From NCBI GenBank assembly GCA_035540515.1, contig DATLGM010000287.1, positions 1 through 5,543 on the forward strand: a stretch of DNA of 5,543 nucleotides, written 5' to 3'. The translations under genes were made by a program, and so were the position numbers. The notes beneath the pieces were generated by a model that saw only the letters and a list, made by a program, of their open reading frames with translations, was not told the origin of the DNA and ran no database searches. Positions 1 to 5,543 of the stretch are shown in pieces. This DNA comes from WHTG01 sp035540515 (GTDB taxonomy: Bacteria > Actinomycetota > Nitriliruptoria > Euzebyales > Egibacteraceae). Each line of letters starts with the position of its first letter. Position 1 is the first letter of the stretch.

Positions 1-360
1 GCCGGTGGGGCCGAGCAGCAAGATGTTGGACTTGGCGAGCTCGACCTCGTCCTCGCGGGCACCCGTGACGCGGATCCGCTTGTAGTGGTTGTAGACGGCG
101 ACCGCGAGCGTCTTCTTGGCGGCGTCCTGACCGACGACGTAGTCGTTGAGGAACGCGTAGATCTCTCGGGGCTTGGGCAGATCGCCCTGGACGGCCTCAC
201 CGGGCTCGGAGAACTCCTCTTCGATGATCTCGTTGCACAGCTCGATGCACTCGTCGCAGATGTAGACGCCCGGCCCGGCGATGAGCTTTTTGACCTGCTT
301 CTGTGATTTCCCGCAGAACGAGCACTTCAGCAGGTCGCCGCTTTCGCCGAACTTCGCCAT
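1..360 (-). CDS. clpX: ClpX, ATP-dependent unfoldase subunit of ClpXP (N-terminal 120 residues; rest outside window)
   Basis: ClpX is the hexameric AAA+ unfoldase that recognises tagged or unfolded cytosolic proteins and threads them into ClpP. Only the first 120 codons are in the window. The zinc-binding domain is intact, with C13-x2-C16 and C35-x2-C38 (CSFC and CDEC), followed by the linker LPKPREIY (61-68), the start of the AAA+ domain YVVGQ (74-78), and NILLLGPTG at 112-120, which is the first half of Walker A at the window edge. The ATG at 358-360 is the natural family start. A possible ribosome site AAGGGGA lies at 371-377, 10 bases upstream. The gene follows clpP after a 138-base gap, enough for its own promoter: TACGAT at 432-437 (minus strand) is a weak -10 candidate with no convincing -35. 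The identity is certain; the promoter is speculative. Confidence 0.97.
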   Translation of the reverse strand, partial: MAKFGESGDLLKCSFCGKSQKQVKKLIAGPGVYICDECIELCNEIIEEEFSEPGEAVQGDLPKPREIYAFLNDYVVGQDAAKKTLAVAVYNHYKRIRVTGAREDEVELAKSNILLLGPTG

Positions 361-498
361 CCGCCGCTCGTCCCCTTCGTCGTGGTCAGGCCGGTCGCCA
401 GCTCGACGCCGTGTCCAGGCCTTCGAAGGTCATCGTAGCGGGCAGGGTACCGCCGCTCATCGGATCGTCGACGGCACCTGTGTTCACTCGGGCGTCCG

Positions 499-1122
499 CT
501 AACTCGCCTTGAGCGATTGCGACTGCGCCTTGCGTGACGCGATGACCTCGTCGATCAGCCCGTAGGCCCGGGCGTCCTCCGCGGTCATGATGAAGTCGCG
601 GTCGGTGTCGGTGTTGACCTTCTCGATCGACTGGCCGGTCTTGTCGGCCAGGATCCGGTCGAGCAGGTCGCGGATGCGCTGGATCTCCCGCGCCTGGATC
701 TCGATGTCGGTGGACTGGCCCTCGGCACCGCCGTGGGGCTGGTGGATCAGGATCCGGCTGTGAGGCAGCGCGAAGCGCTTGCCCTTGGTGCCCGCGGCCA
801 GCAGGATCGCCGCAGCCGAGGCGGCCTGGCCCATGCAGATCGTGGACACGTCCGGCTTGATGAACTCCATCGTGTCGTAGATCGCCAAGGCGCTGGTGAC
901 CGAGCCGCCAGGGCTGTTGATGTAGATGTTGATGTCCTTCTCGGGGTCCTCGCCCTCGAGGTGGAGCAGCTGGGCCATGATCAGGTTCGAGATCTCGTCG
1001 TTGATCGGCGTCCCAAGGAAGATGATCCGCTCCTTGAGCAGCCGCGAGTAGATGTCGAAGGACCGCTCCCCCCGGTTGGTCTGCTCGATGACCATCGGGA
1101 CCAGGTAGTTGTCGACCTGCAT
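499..1122 (-). CDS. clpP: ClpP, ATP-dependent Clp protease proteolytic subunit
   Basis: ClpP is the serine peptidase that forms the tetradecameric barrel degrading substrates delivered by ClpX or ClpC. At 207 residues it has the usual length. The catalytic triad is visible: Ser102 in GQAASAA, His127 in HQPHGG, and Asp176 in the TDRDF segment (numbered from the ATG). The oligomer core INSPGGS is at about 68-74. The N-terminus (VPMVIEQTNRGERS..DIYSRLL) is like a canonical single-copy ClpP, while GQAAS rather than GMAAS around the serine recalls actinobacterial ClpP2. Start choice: a GTG at 1125 would give one more residue but lies only 2 bases from the AGGAG at 1128-1132. The ATG at 1122 is 5 bases from it and shares its A with the tig stop (TGATG), so translational coupling to tig is likely. 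A family-like internal ATG ten codons into the frame is also possible. No second clpP follows before clpX. Confidence 0.96.
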   Translation of the reverse strand: MQVDNYLVPMVIEQTNRGERSFDIYSRLLKERIIFLGTPINDEISNLIMAQLLHLEGEDPEKDINIYINSPGGSVTSALAIYDTMEFIKPDVSTICMGQAASAAAILLAAGTKGKRFALPHSRILIHQPHGGAEGQSTDIEIQAREIQRIRDLLDRILADKTGQSIEKVNTDTDRDFIMTAEDARAYGLIDEVIASRKAQSQSLKAS

Positions 1123-2507
1123 CACTGCTCCTGTTCTGTCGCGGCGGCCACGATAGCGTCGCCGTCATCGCCGCCGTCGGCGGGATCATCGATATCGTCG
1201 GGCTCGTCGGGCGGTGCGGACAACACCTGCACCGAGGCCACCAGATGGTCGATGGTCTTGCGCCGGAACGCGTCGCTGATCAACGCCTGGATCCGGTCCG
1301 GGTGAGTCATGAACTCGGCGAGCTCCTCCGGCGGGCGTCCCAGCCGCATCGCCTGGCGGGCGATCTCGCCGCCGAGGTCCTCCTGGGTCACGTCGACCTG
1401 GGCCGCGCGGCCCACGGCGTCGATCACAAGCTGCGCCTTGACGGTCTTGCGGGCGTCCTCCTCGAGCTCGGACACGACGGTCTCGGGACTCGCGCCGACG
1501 GCGGACAGGTAGGCCTCCAGCGACATGCCGTACTGCTCGGCCTGCTGGGCGATCCGGTTGAGGCGGAAGCGCAGCTCCTGCTGGATCATCGACTGCGGCA
1601 GGGGAATGTCCACCAGGTCGCAGACCGCCTCGACCACCGCCCCGCGCAGCTCCGAGCGGGCGTGGTTGCGCTTGTGCTTGGCCAGCTGCTCGGTCAGCTC
1701 GTCGCGCAGCTCATCGATGGTGTCGTGCTCGCTGGCGGTGATGGCGAAGTCGTCGTCGAGCTCGGGCAGCTGCTTGCTCTTGACCTCCTTGACCACCGCT
1801 CGCAGGTCAACCTCCGCGCCCGCGAGGTCGCCGTAGTCGGGACCGAGGGTGTCGGTGAACGTCAGGACGTCGCCGGCGCTGCCGCCCACGAGGTTGCGGT
1901 CCAGGGCCGACTCGCTGTCATCGCCGGCGTCGTCGGGGATCTGGTACAGCAGGTCCTCGACGCTGACCTCGTCGACCCGCTGTCCGTCGCGCTCCCCCAC
2001 GACGGTGACGACGACGTAGTCACCGGGGCCGGCAGGGCGGTCGACCGTCTCCAGCTCGGCAAAGCGCTCGCGCAGCGCGTCGAGCTGCTCGGCGACCTCC
2101 TCGTCGGTCACCTCCCACTCGGGGTGGGGGACCTGCAGGCCCTCGTACTCGGGCACCTCGAACTCGGGGCGCACCTCCACCGTGGCGGTGAACGCCGCCT
2201 CCTTGCCGCCCTCGAAGGTGTCGAGGTCGAAATCCGGGGGGCCGACGACCTCCAGCTCCTCGGCCTGCGCGGCCTCGGCGTACAGCAGTGGCAGTGACTC
2301 GCGGACGGCCTCCTGGACCAGCGTGTCCTTGCCCAACCGGCTCTCGAGCACCTTGCGCGGCACACGCCCTGGGCGGAAGCCGGGGACCTTGACCTCGCCC
2401 GCGAGCCGCCGGGCGGCCTCGTCGATGGCGCGGTCGACGCGCTCAGCCTCGACGGTGACGGAGAGCTTGACGGTCGTGTCGTCGACGCGCTCGACGGTGG
2501 TCTTCAC
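1122..2507 (-). CDS. tig: Trigger factor, ribosome-associated chaperone (peptidyl-prolyl isomerase family)
   Basis: Trigger factor binds near the ribosomal exit tunnel and shields nascent chains. At 461 residues the length is typical. The N-terminal ribosome-binding domain (about 1-115) carries the signature GFRPGRVP at 43-50, at the same residue numbers as the E. coli motif. An FKBP-like domain follows at about 150-243, then the alpha-helical chaperone arms and body (about 250-430). The C-terminus ends in an acidic tail (about 433-450, rich in Asp and Pro). The FKBP domain looks eroded: the usual loop Ile-Pro-Gly-Phe-Glu before the conserved Leu-x-Gly is absent and only NLVGGSAGD (205-213) remains, so isomerase activity may be weak. 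The start is GTG at 2507, with AGGAGG at 2518-2523 ten bases upstream, and MKTTVE is where the conserved domain begins. The frame is open far upstream but without homology. It heads the tig-clpP-clpX cluster; the first 65 bases overlap the end of the MFS frame. Confidence 0.96.
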   Translation of the reverse strand: MKTTVERVDDTTVKLSVTVEAERVDRAIDEAARRLAGEVKVPGFRPGRVPRKVLESRLGKDTLVQEAVRESLPLLYAEAAQAEELEVVGPPDFDLDTFEGGKEAAFTATVEVRPEFEVPEYEGLQVPHPEWEVTDEEVAEQLDALRERFAELETVDRPAGPGDYVVVTVVGERDGQRVDEVSVEDLLYQIPDDAGDDSESALDRNLVGGSAGDVLTFTDTLGPDYGDLAGAEVDLRAVVKEVKSKQLPELDDDFAITASEHDTIDELRDELTEQLAKHKRNHARSELRGAVVEAVCDLVDIPLPQSMIQQELRFRLNRIAQQAEQYGMSLEAYLSAVGASPETVVSELEEDARKTVKAQLVIDAVGRAAQVDVTQEDLGGEIARQAMRLGRPPEELAEFMTHPDRIQALISDAFRRKTIDHLVASVQVLSAPPDEPDDIDDPADGGDDGDAIVAAATEQEQ

Positions 2508-3897
2508 TGCGGAACAGCCTCCTGCGCCTGCCTGCAGGCGCGAAATCGTGTGGGGACCCCGGCATCGTAGTGCGGCGCGGTCGGGCCGCCGGAGCGGGGC
2601 CTGACAGATGGCGCCGGTGGGTGACGGCCAGCAACCGCTCCACCACGACCCGTGGAGTGAGCCGGGGGTGACCGTGGCGCACCTCGTGGCGGCCGGCGAT
2701 GGCCCGCCAGCCCGCAGCCGCCGCCGCGATCGCGGCGATGCCCCCGACGGCCAGGGCGGCACGGGCGCCATGCGTCTGGCCGACCCATCCGATGATCGGA
2801 CCGCCGATCGGGGTGCTGCCCAGGAACGCCACCCCCCACAGGGCCATCACACGGCCGCGCATCTCCGGGGCGGCGCCGAGCTGCAGGGCGGCGTTGGCGG
2901 TGGCGATGAACCGGATGCTCGCGGCGCCCACGGCGAACAGCGCAACGACGGCCAGCGGCAGTGTCGGGGCGGCCGCCACCGCCAGGATCAGCACGCCGAA
3001 GACCGCCGAGTACCGCAGCAGCGCCGTGACCGACGCATCCGAGCGCCGCGCCGACGCCAACCCGCCGATGACCGCCCCGGCACCCATGACGGCGCTGATG
3101 ATCCCGTAGGCCAGGGGCCCGCCGCCGAAGGTGAACTTCGCCAGCAGCGGCAGCGTGACGTGGAACTCGTAGGTCAGCGTGCCCACCGCCGCCATGACGA
3201 GCAGCGGGACCCGCAGCGCCGGCGTCCGCCACACGTACGCCAGGCCCTCGCGCAGCTGCTTGGGCCCGCGGACGGCACGCTTTCCCAGGTGCAGCTCCTC
3301 GGGGCGCATCGCGGCCAGCGCGCCCAGAACGGCGACGTACGACACGCCGTTGACGAAGAAGCAGGCGGCGACGCCCACGGCGGCGATGACCAGGCCGCCG
3401 ACCGCCGGACCGATCGCACGGGCGGCGTTGATGACCACGCTGTTGAGCGTGACGGCGTTGGGCAGGTCCTCGGGGCCGACCATCTCCAGCAGGAACGACT
3501 GGCGGGCGGGATTGTCGATGGCGACGACGCAGCCGAAGGCGAAGGCCAGGGCCAGGACCATCCACAGCTGCACGACACCCAACGCGGTGATGGCGCCCAG
3601 CAGCAGCGCCAACGTTGCCGCGGTCGACTGGGTGAACAGCAGCACCCGCCGCTTGTCGACGCGGTCGACGACGACGCCGGCCCAGGGACCGAACAACAGC
3701 AGCGGCAGGAACTGCAGCCCGGTGGTCAGCCCCAATACGGTGCCCGAACCGGTCATCTGCAGCACGAGCCACGCCTGGGCGATGCCCTGCATCCACGTAC
3801 CGCTGATCGACACGATCTGGCCCAGGAAGAACAGCCGGTAGTTGCGTGCCCGCAACGACCGAAAGGTGTCCCGCGTGACGCGCTCCAGGCGCGTCAT
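2443..3897 (-). CDS. MFS-family efflux transporter (EntS/MFS_3-like), MarR-linked
   Basis: This is a cytoplasmic-membrane secondary transporter of the major facilitator superfamily, probably a proton-driven exporter of a small molecule; the substrate cannot be read from sequence. About twelve hydrophobic segments span residues 20-402. The cytosolic loop motif A is clear after TM2: G70, D78-R79, R83-R84 (GPWAGVVVDRVDKRR). NPARQSFL (129-136) and NAVTLNS (147-153) resemble the EntS/MFS_3 subgroup. The start ATG at 3897 overlaps the marR stop as ATGA, with GGAGG at 3905-3909. The frame gives 484 residues, whereas the family usually ends near 410-430. From about residue 403 the chain is an Arg/Pro-rich, low-complexity tail read through the tig leader and 65 bases into tig. 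No minus-strand frame has a stop between 2507 and 2771, so a simple frameshift would not give an earlier end. The core is certain; the biological C-terminus is doubtful. Confidence 0.9.
   Translation of the reverse strand: MTRLERVTRDTFRSLRARNYRLFFLGQIVSISGTWMQGIAQAWLVLQMTGSGTVLGLTTGLQFLPLLLFGPWAGVVVDRVDKRRVLLFTQSTAATLALLLGAITALGVVQLWMVLALAFAFGCVVAIDNPARQSFLLEMVGPEDLPNAVTLNSVVINAARAIGPAVGGLVIAAVGVAACFFVNGVSYVAVLGALAAMRPEELHLGKRAVRGPKQLREGLAYVWRTPALRVPLLVMAAVGTLTYEFHVTLPLLAKFTFGGGPLAYGIISAVMGAGAVIGGLASARRSDASVTALLRYSAVFGVLILAVAAAPTLPLAVVALFAVGAASIRFIATANAALQLGAAPEMRGRVMALWGVAFLGSTPIGGPIIGWVGQTHGARAALAVGGIAAIAAAAAGWRAIAGRHEVRHGHPRLTPRVVVERLLAVTHRRHLSGPAPAARPRRTTMPGSPHDFAPAGRRRRLFRSEDHRRARRRHDRQALRHRRG
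2524..2541. promoter_or_regulatory. Perfect 18-base palindromic element directly upstream of the tig ribosome site
   Basis: GCGCCTGC (2524-2531), CT, GCAGGCGC (2534-2541). It lies immediately upstream, in tig orientation, of the AGGAGG at 2518-2523. In RNA it could form a 7-pair stem with a 4-base loop next to the Shine-Dalgarno site; in DNA it could be an operator. It falls within the 3' end of the MFS frame. No T-tract follows, so it is not a typical terminator for the MFS gene. A weak -10 (TACGAT, 2564-2569, minus strand) lies just upstream without a matching -35. It does not fit the ClgR consensus known for clp genes. Confidence 0.4.
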
Positions 3898-4325
3898 GTG
3901 GCGTCCTCCACCAGCTGCTCGAGCACCGGCAGCGCGGCCGCCAGCGCCTGCAGCTGCTCGTCGGACAGGCCGGCCAAGCGGTCGTGGAGCAGTCGCGCCG
4001 CGCGGTTGCGGGCGGCGGTCAGCAGCTGGTGACCGGCCGGCGTCACGTGCATGACGGCGCAACGGCGGTCATTGGGATCGGCAGTGCGCTCCAGCAGTCC
4101 CCGGTCTTCGAGGGCGGCGACGACCCGGGTCAGCGTCGAGGGGCCGACCTGCTCGGCGGCGGCGAGGTCACCCAGGGTCATGGGACCCGAGCGGTCCAGG
4201 GTGGCCATCGCCGACAGCTGCGACGGGGTCAGGTCGAGGTGCGCCTCCTGGCGCAGCCGGCGGGCCAGGCGCATGACGGCCAAGCGCAGGCGCGCGGCAT
4301 CAACGGCGCGACGGGTGGTGGGCAA
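3894..4325 (-). CDS. MarR-family winged helix-turn-helix transcriptional regulator
   Basis: This is a dimeric ligand-responsive DNA-binding protein, usually a repressor of an adjacent efflux gene. At 143 residues the length is typical. Segments in order: N-terminal dimerisation helix (about 5-28), LTPSQLSAMATL (32-43), the first HTH helix MTLGDLAAAEQV (49-60), the recognition helix PSTLTRVVAALEDRGLL (62-78), and the wing with the family signature DPNDRR (83-88) then VTPAG (94-98), followed by C-terminal dimerisation helices (101-140). The start is a TTG at 4325 with GAGGA at 4332-4336 six bases upstream; there is no ATG or GTG near it, and the next ATG is codon 18, which would cut into the first helix. 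The stop overlaps the MFS start by 4 bases, so both are made from one transcript. A long dyad upstream is the likely binding site, suggesting autoregulation of the pair. The ligand is unknown. Confidence 0.93.
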   Translation of the reverse strand: MPTTRRAVDAARLRLAVMRLARRLRQEAHLDLTPSQLSAMATLDRSGPMTLGDLAAAEQVGPSTLTRVVAALEDRGLLERTADPNDRRCAVMHVTPAGHQLLTAARNRAARLLHDRLAGLSDEQLQALAAALPVLEQLVEDAT

Positions 4326-4351
4326 CGGTGATCCTCGAACTGCGGCGGACT

Positions 4352-4367
4352 GCGGCGATCTCGCCGC
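4352..4367. repeat. Perfect 7-base inverted repeat in the marR leader
   Basis: GCGGCGA (4352-4358), TC, TCGCCGC (4361-4367). It abuts and slightly overlaps the large dyad and lies between the proposed -10 and the marR ribosome site. In RNA it could fold as a 6-pair hairpin with a 4-base loop. No U-tract follows on either strand, so it is not a standard intrinsic terminator. It may be a second regulatory element or a chance product of GC-rich sequence (CTGCGGCG also occurs twice in tandem at 4340-4357). Confidence 0.4.
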
Positions 4368-4408
4368 CCGGCAAATAGTACGCGTTGCGAACTAATTTGC
4401 CGCGGCGG
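4364..4408. promoter_or_regulatory. Large imperfect dyad, candidate MarR operator overlapping the marR-MFS promoter
   Basis: The core is TAGTACGC (4376-4383), spacer GTT, GCGAACTA (4387-4394): 8-base arms with one mismatch. Symmetry continues outwards, with one extra base on the right, as GGCAAA (4370-4375) against TTTGCC (4396-4401). A further GC-rich pairing, again with an offset, runs 4364-4369 against 4402-4408. On the minus strand TACTAT (4375-4380) is a fair -10 hexamer inside the dyad, giving a leader of about 40 bases to the marR TTG. Being AT-rich against a GC-rich background, 51-67 bases before marR, it fits autoregulation by MarR. The right part includes the stop of the SRPBCC gene. 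With no T-tract following, a terminator role is less likely. What is seen is the symmetry; the binding protein is inferred. Confidence 0.6.
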
Positions 4409-4883
4409 GCCTGGCGGCCCACGCTGCCTGAGCCAGCCGGTCGTCCACGTCCATCAGGAACCGTCGTGCCGTGCGTCGTGCGAGCCGGCCGAGCAGCAGC
4501 CGGTCGGCCAGGGCGCCAGCTGTCCCGCCCGGCGGCGTGTAGACGCCGGTCAGCGTGAGCTCGGCGACACCGTCACCCCGGTCGTGCAGCACCATGTCGC
4601 CGTCGAGCTCGGGAACCCAGCGGCTGGGTGGGACGTCGGCGTCGCCGTGCAGTGGCCGCCACCGGACACGACGCGTCGTCGCCCGGCCCGTCGGCAAGGC
4701 ATCGCCGACGGCACAGTCGACCAGCACGCCGACCTGCCCCGCCCACAGGTAGACCTGCCAGTCACCGGCGGAAACCGTCCGAAGTGGGGGCGGCAGCCAC
4801 GTCGCAGGATTGTCGCGGAAGCGCGCAAGGGCGTCGGCCGGGGCCGCCATCAGTGCGACGGTGGCACTCAGTGTGTGCTCCAT
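4392..4883 (-). CDS. SRPBCC-like (START/polyketide-cyclase fold) protein of unknown function
   Basis: This 163-residue protein is probably cytosolic, with no signal peptide or membrane segment. The layout fits the SRPBCC hydrophobic ligand-binding fold: a short N-terminal strand and helix (EHTLSATVAL, 2-11), alternating strands through the middle, strand pairs near 92-115 (ELDGDMVLHD and VAELTLTGVYTPPGG), and a long amphipathic C-terminal helix (about 121-153, ADRLLLGRLARRTARRFL). No catalytic residues or ligand can be assigned. The start ATG at 4883 has GAGGAGG at 4888-4894 four bases upstream; the frame is open to 5006 but the upstream part is low-complexity and overlaps the regulatory region. 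It is divergent from the CBS gene, sharing 140 bases, and its TAG stop lies inside the dyad preceding marR. It may be co-regulated with the CBS gene. The fold is inferred from the pattern of residues only. Confidence 0.8.
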   Translation of the reverse strand: MEHTLSATVALMAAPADALARFRDNPATWLPPPLRTVSAGDWQVYLWAGQVGVLVDCAVGDALPTGRATTRRVRWRPLHGDADVPPSRWVPELDGDMVLHDRGDGVAELTLTGVYTPPGGTAGALADRLLLGRLARRTARRFLMDVDDRLAQAAWAARPAAAN

Positions 4884-4930
4884 GTGGCCTCCTCGACCCC
4901 TATGCAACCGGGCTGCCGAAGTGGGCAGGA

Positions 4931-4967
4931 GGGCACGGGGTCCCGGACAAGGGGGGCCGAACGGCCC
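4931..4967. promoter_or_regulatory. DosR/DevR-like box pair in the divergent SRPBCC/CBS intergenic region
   Basis: GGGCC (4954-4958), GAAC, GGCCC (4963-4967) lies within a perfect 14-base palindrome with the same 5-4-5 plan as the mycobacterial DosR core GGGAC-N4-GTCCC. A weaker copy, GGGCA-CGGG-GTCCC, sits at 4931-4944, where the right half matches the DosR half-site exactly. The two centres are 23 bases apart, close to the spacing of paired DosR sites. The region lies 56 bases before the CBS start and about 50-70 before the SRPBCC start, so it could serve both. The architecture is seen directly; the regulator is inferred, and GC-rich DNA yields such palindromes by chance fairly often. Confidence 0.4.
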
Positions 4968-5023
4968 TGCTCGGTCTATCCCGTCGCGTCGACCCTGGGA
5001 CGACAACGACCAGGGAGGACACC

Positions 5024-5543
5024 ATGTTGGTGCGCGATCGCATGACCCGGACCGTCGTGACGGTGTCGCCGCACACCTCGGTGCTCAACGCTCGCCGTCT
5101 GATGGCGACCCACGGCATTCGCCACCTGCCGGTGGTCGTGGGAGATGAGGTCGTGGGAATGGTCAGCGACCGCGACATCCGACCCGCCGACCCGCAGCTC
5201 GGGCGTGCGCTCAGCGGGTTGCAGTCCGACCTGCTGACTGGCCGCTACCGACGCGTGGAAACGCTGATGAGCGCCCCCGCCCACGTGGTGTTCCCTAAAC
5301 AGGACGTGAGCGAGGCAGCTGAGCTCATGCTGACCCGCAGGATCAGCGCCCTGCCGGTCGTGGACCACGGGCGGCTGGTAGGGATCATCGGATTGTCCGA
5401 CTGCCTGCGCTGCATGCTCGACGAGCACCGCGCCGCGGCGGTCGACCACATCGACGTCGACGCAGTCGTGCCGCTGACCCGCGACCTGCGCAACCGGGCG
5501 GCGACCCCCGCGGCGTTGGTCATCGACCCCGACCCGGCCCCCC
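5024..5543 (+). CDS. Tandem CBS-domain (Bateman module) protein, partial at right edge
   Basis: CBS pairs bind adenine nucleotides or related ligands and act as energy or redox sensors; small stand-alone versions include Hrp1 of the mycobacterial dormancy regulon. The 173 codons in the window contain two repeats: CBS1 at about 6-53 (VRDRMTRTVVTVSP, then IRHLPVV, then GMVSDRDI) and CBS2 at about 79-130 (ETLMSAPAHVVFP, then ISALPVV, then GIIGLSDCL). A CxxC pair (C127, C130) sits at the end of CBS2. From about residue 133 an extension without a recognised domain runs off the window (DHIDVDAVVPL, ALVIDPDP), so this is longer than a minimal CBS pair and the C-terminus is unseen. The start ATG at 5024 has AGGGAGG at 5012-5018, five bases away. 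It is divergent from the SRPBCC gene. A DosR-like dyad ends 56 bases upstream of the start, which would suit oxygen- or redox-responsive control. Confidence 0.9.
   Translation, partial: MLVRDRMTRTVVTVSPHTSVLNARRLMATHGIRHLPVVVGDEVVGMVSDRDIRPADPQLGRALSGLQSDLLTGRYRRVETLMSAPAHVVFPKQDVSEAAELMLTRRISALPVVDHGRLVGIIGLSDCLRCMLDEHRAAAVDHIDVDAVVPLTRDLRNRAATPAALVIDPDPAP

Noticed and set aside
386..1189. Minus-strand frame (267 codons) overlapping clpP
   Set aside because: Pro/Arg/His-rich out-of-frame shadow; clpP in another frame has the full catalytic triad.
1245..2297. Plus-strand open frame (350 codons) opposite tig
   Set aside because: Repetitive Leu/Val/Gly/Asp composition typical of the complement of a GC-rich gene; trigger factor on the other strand is unambiguous.
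2638..2657. Inverted repeat CTCCAC / GTGGAG as a terminator of the MFS gene
   Set aside because: Only 6-base arms with an 8-base loop, no T-tract, and inside an open coding frame; likely chance.
2608..4032. Long plus-strand open frame (474 codons) opposite the MFS gene
   Set aside because: Gln/Asp/Arg/Gly-rich low-complexity translation with no domain; it is antisense to a clear twelve-segment transporter, and high GC makes such shadows common.
4376..4394. ClgR-type box (CGC-N5-GCG) in the marR upstream dyad
   Set aside because: The spacing between CGC and GCG is 3, not 5, and the site precedes marR rather than a clp gene.
4364..4408. Intrinsic terminator for the SRPBCC gene
   Set aside because: The dyad can fold in RNA, but no U-tract follows it and the AT-rich core suits a protein-binding site better.

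Overview
The window is high-GC DNA packed with same-strand genes and typical of an actinobacterium (Actinomycetota). The ClpX N-terminus and the order trigger factor - ClpP - ClpX fit that phylum. A deep-branching or less-studied class is my guess; the sequence cannot fix the genus. No mobile element, tRNA, rRNA or CRISPR array was seen.

Layout, read in the direction of minus-strand transcription from high to low coordinates: a SRPBCC-like protein (4883-4392), a MarR-family regulator (4325-3894), an MFS exporter (3897-2443), trigger factor tig (2507-1122), clpP (1122-499) and clpX (from 360, leaving the window inside its Walker A motif). On the plus strand, divergent from the SRPBCC gene, a two-CBS-domain protein starts at 5024 and runs off the right edge.

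The left part is a protein quality-control block. Trigger factor folds nascent chains at the ribosome, and ClpX feeds unfolded or tagged substrates to the ClpP protease. tig and clpP are stop/start coupled (TGATG). Only one clpP lies between tig and clpX, whereas well-studied actinobacteria carry a clpP1-clpP2 pair there. The middle part is a regulator-exporter unit: marR and the MFS gene overlap by 4 bases (ATGA), and a long imperfect dyad just upstream of marR is the obvious candidate operator. The MFS reading frame has no stop until 65 bases inside tig, so the tig leader and probably its promoter lie in the exporter's 3' end.

The right part is a divergent pair (SRPBCC-like and CBS) sharing a 140-base intergenic region. 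It holds a perfect GGGCC-N4-GGCCC dyad with the architecture of the DosR/DevR hypoxia-dormancy box, plus a weaker second copy 23 bases away. CBS-pair proteins belong to that regulon in mycobacteria, so this is the most interesting regulatory lead. The coding content is otherwise largely ordinary, and I see no clear new multi-gene system.
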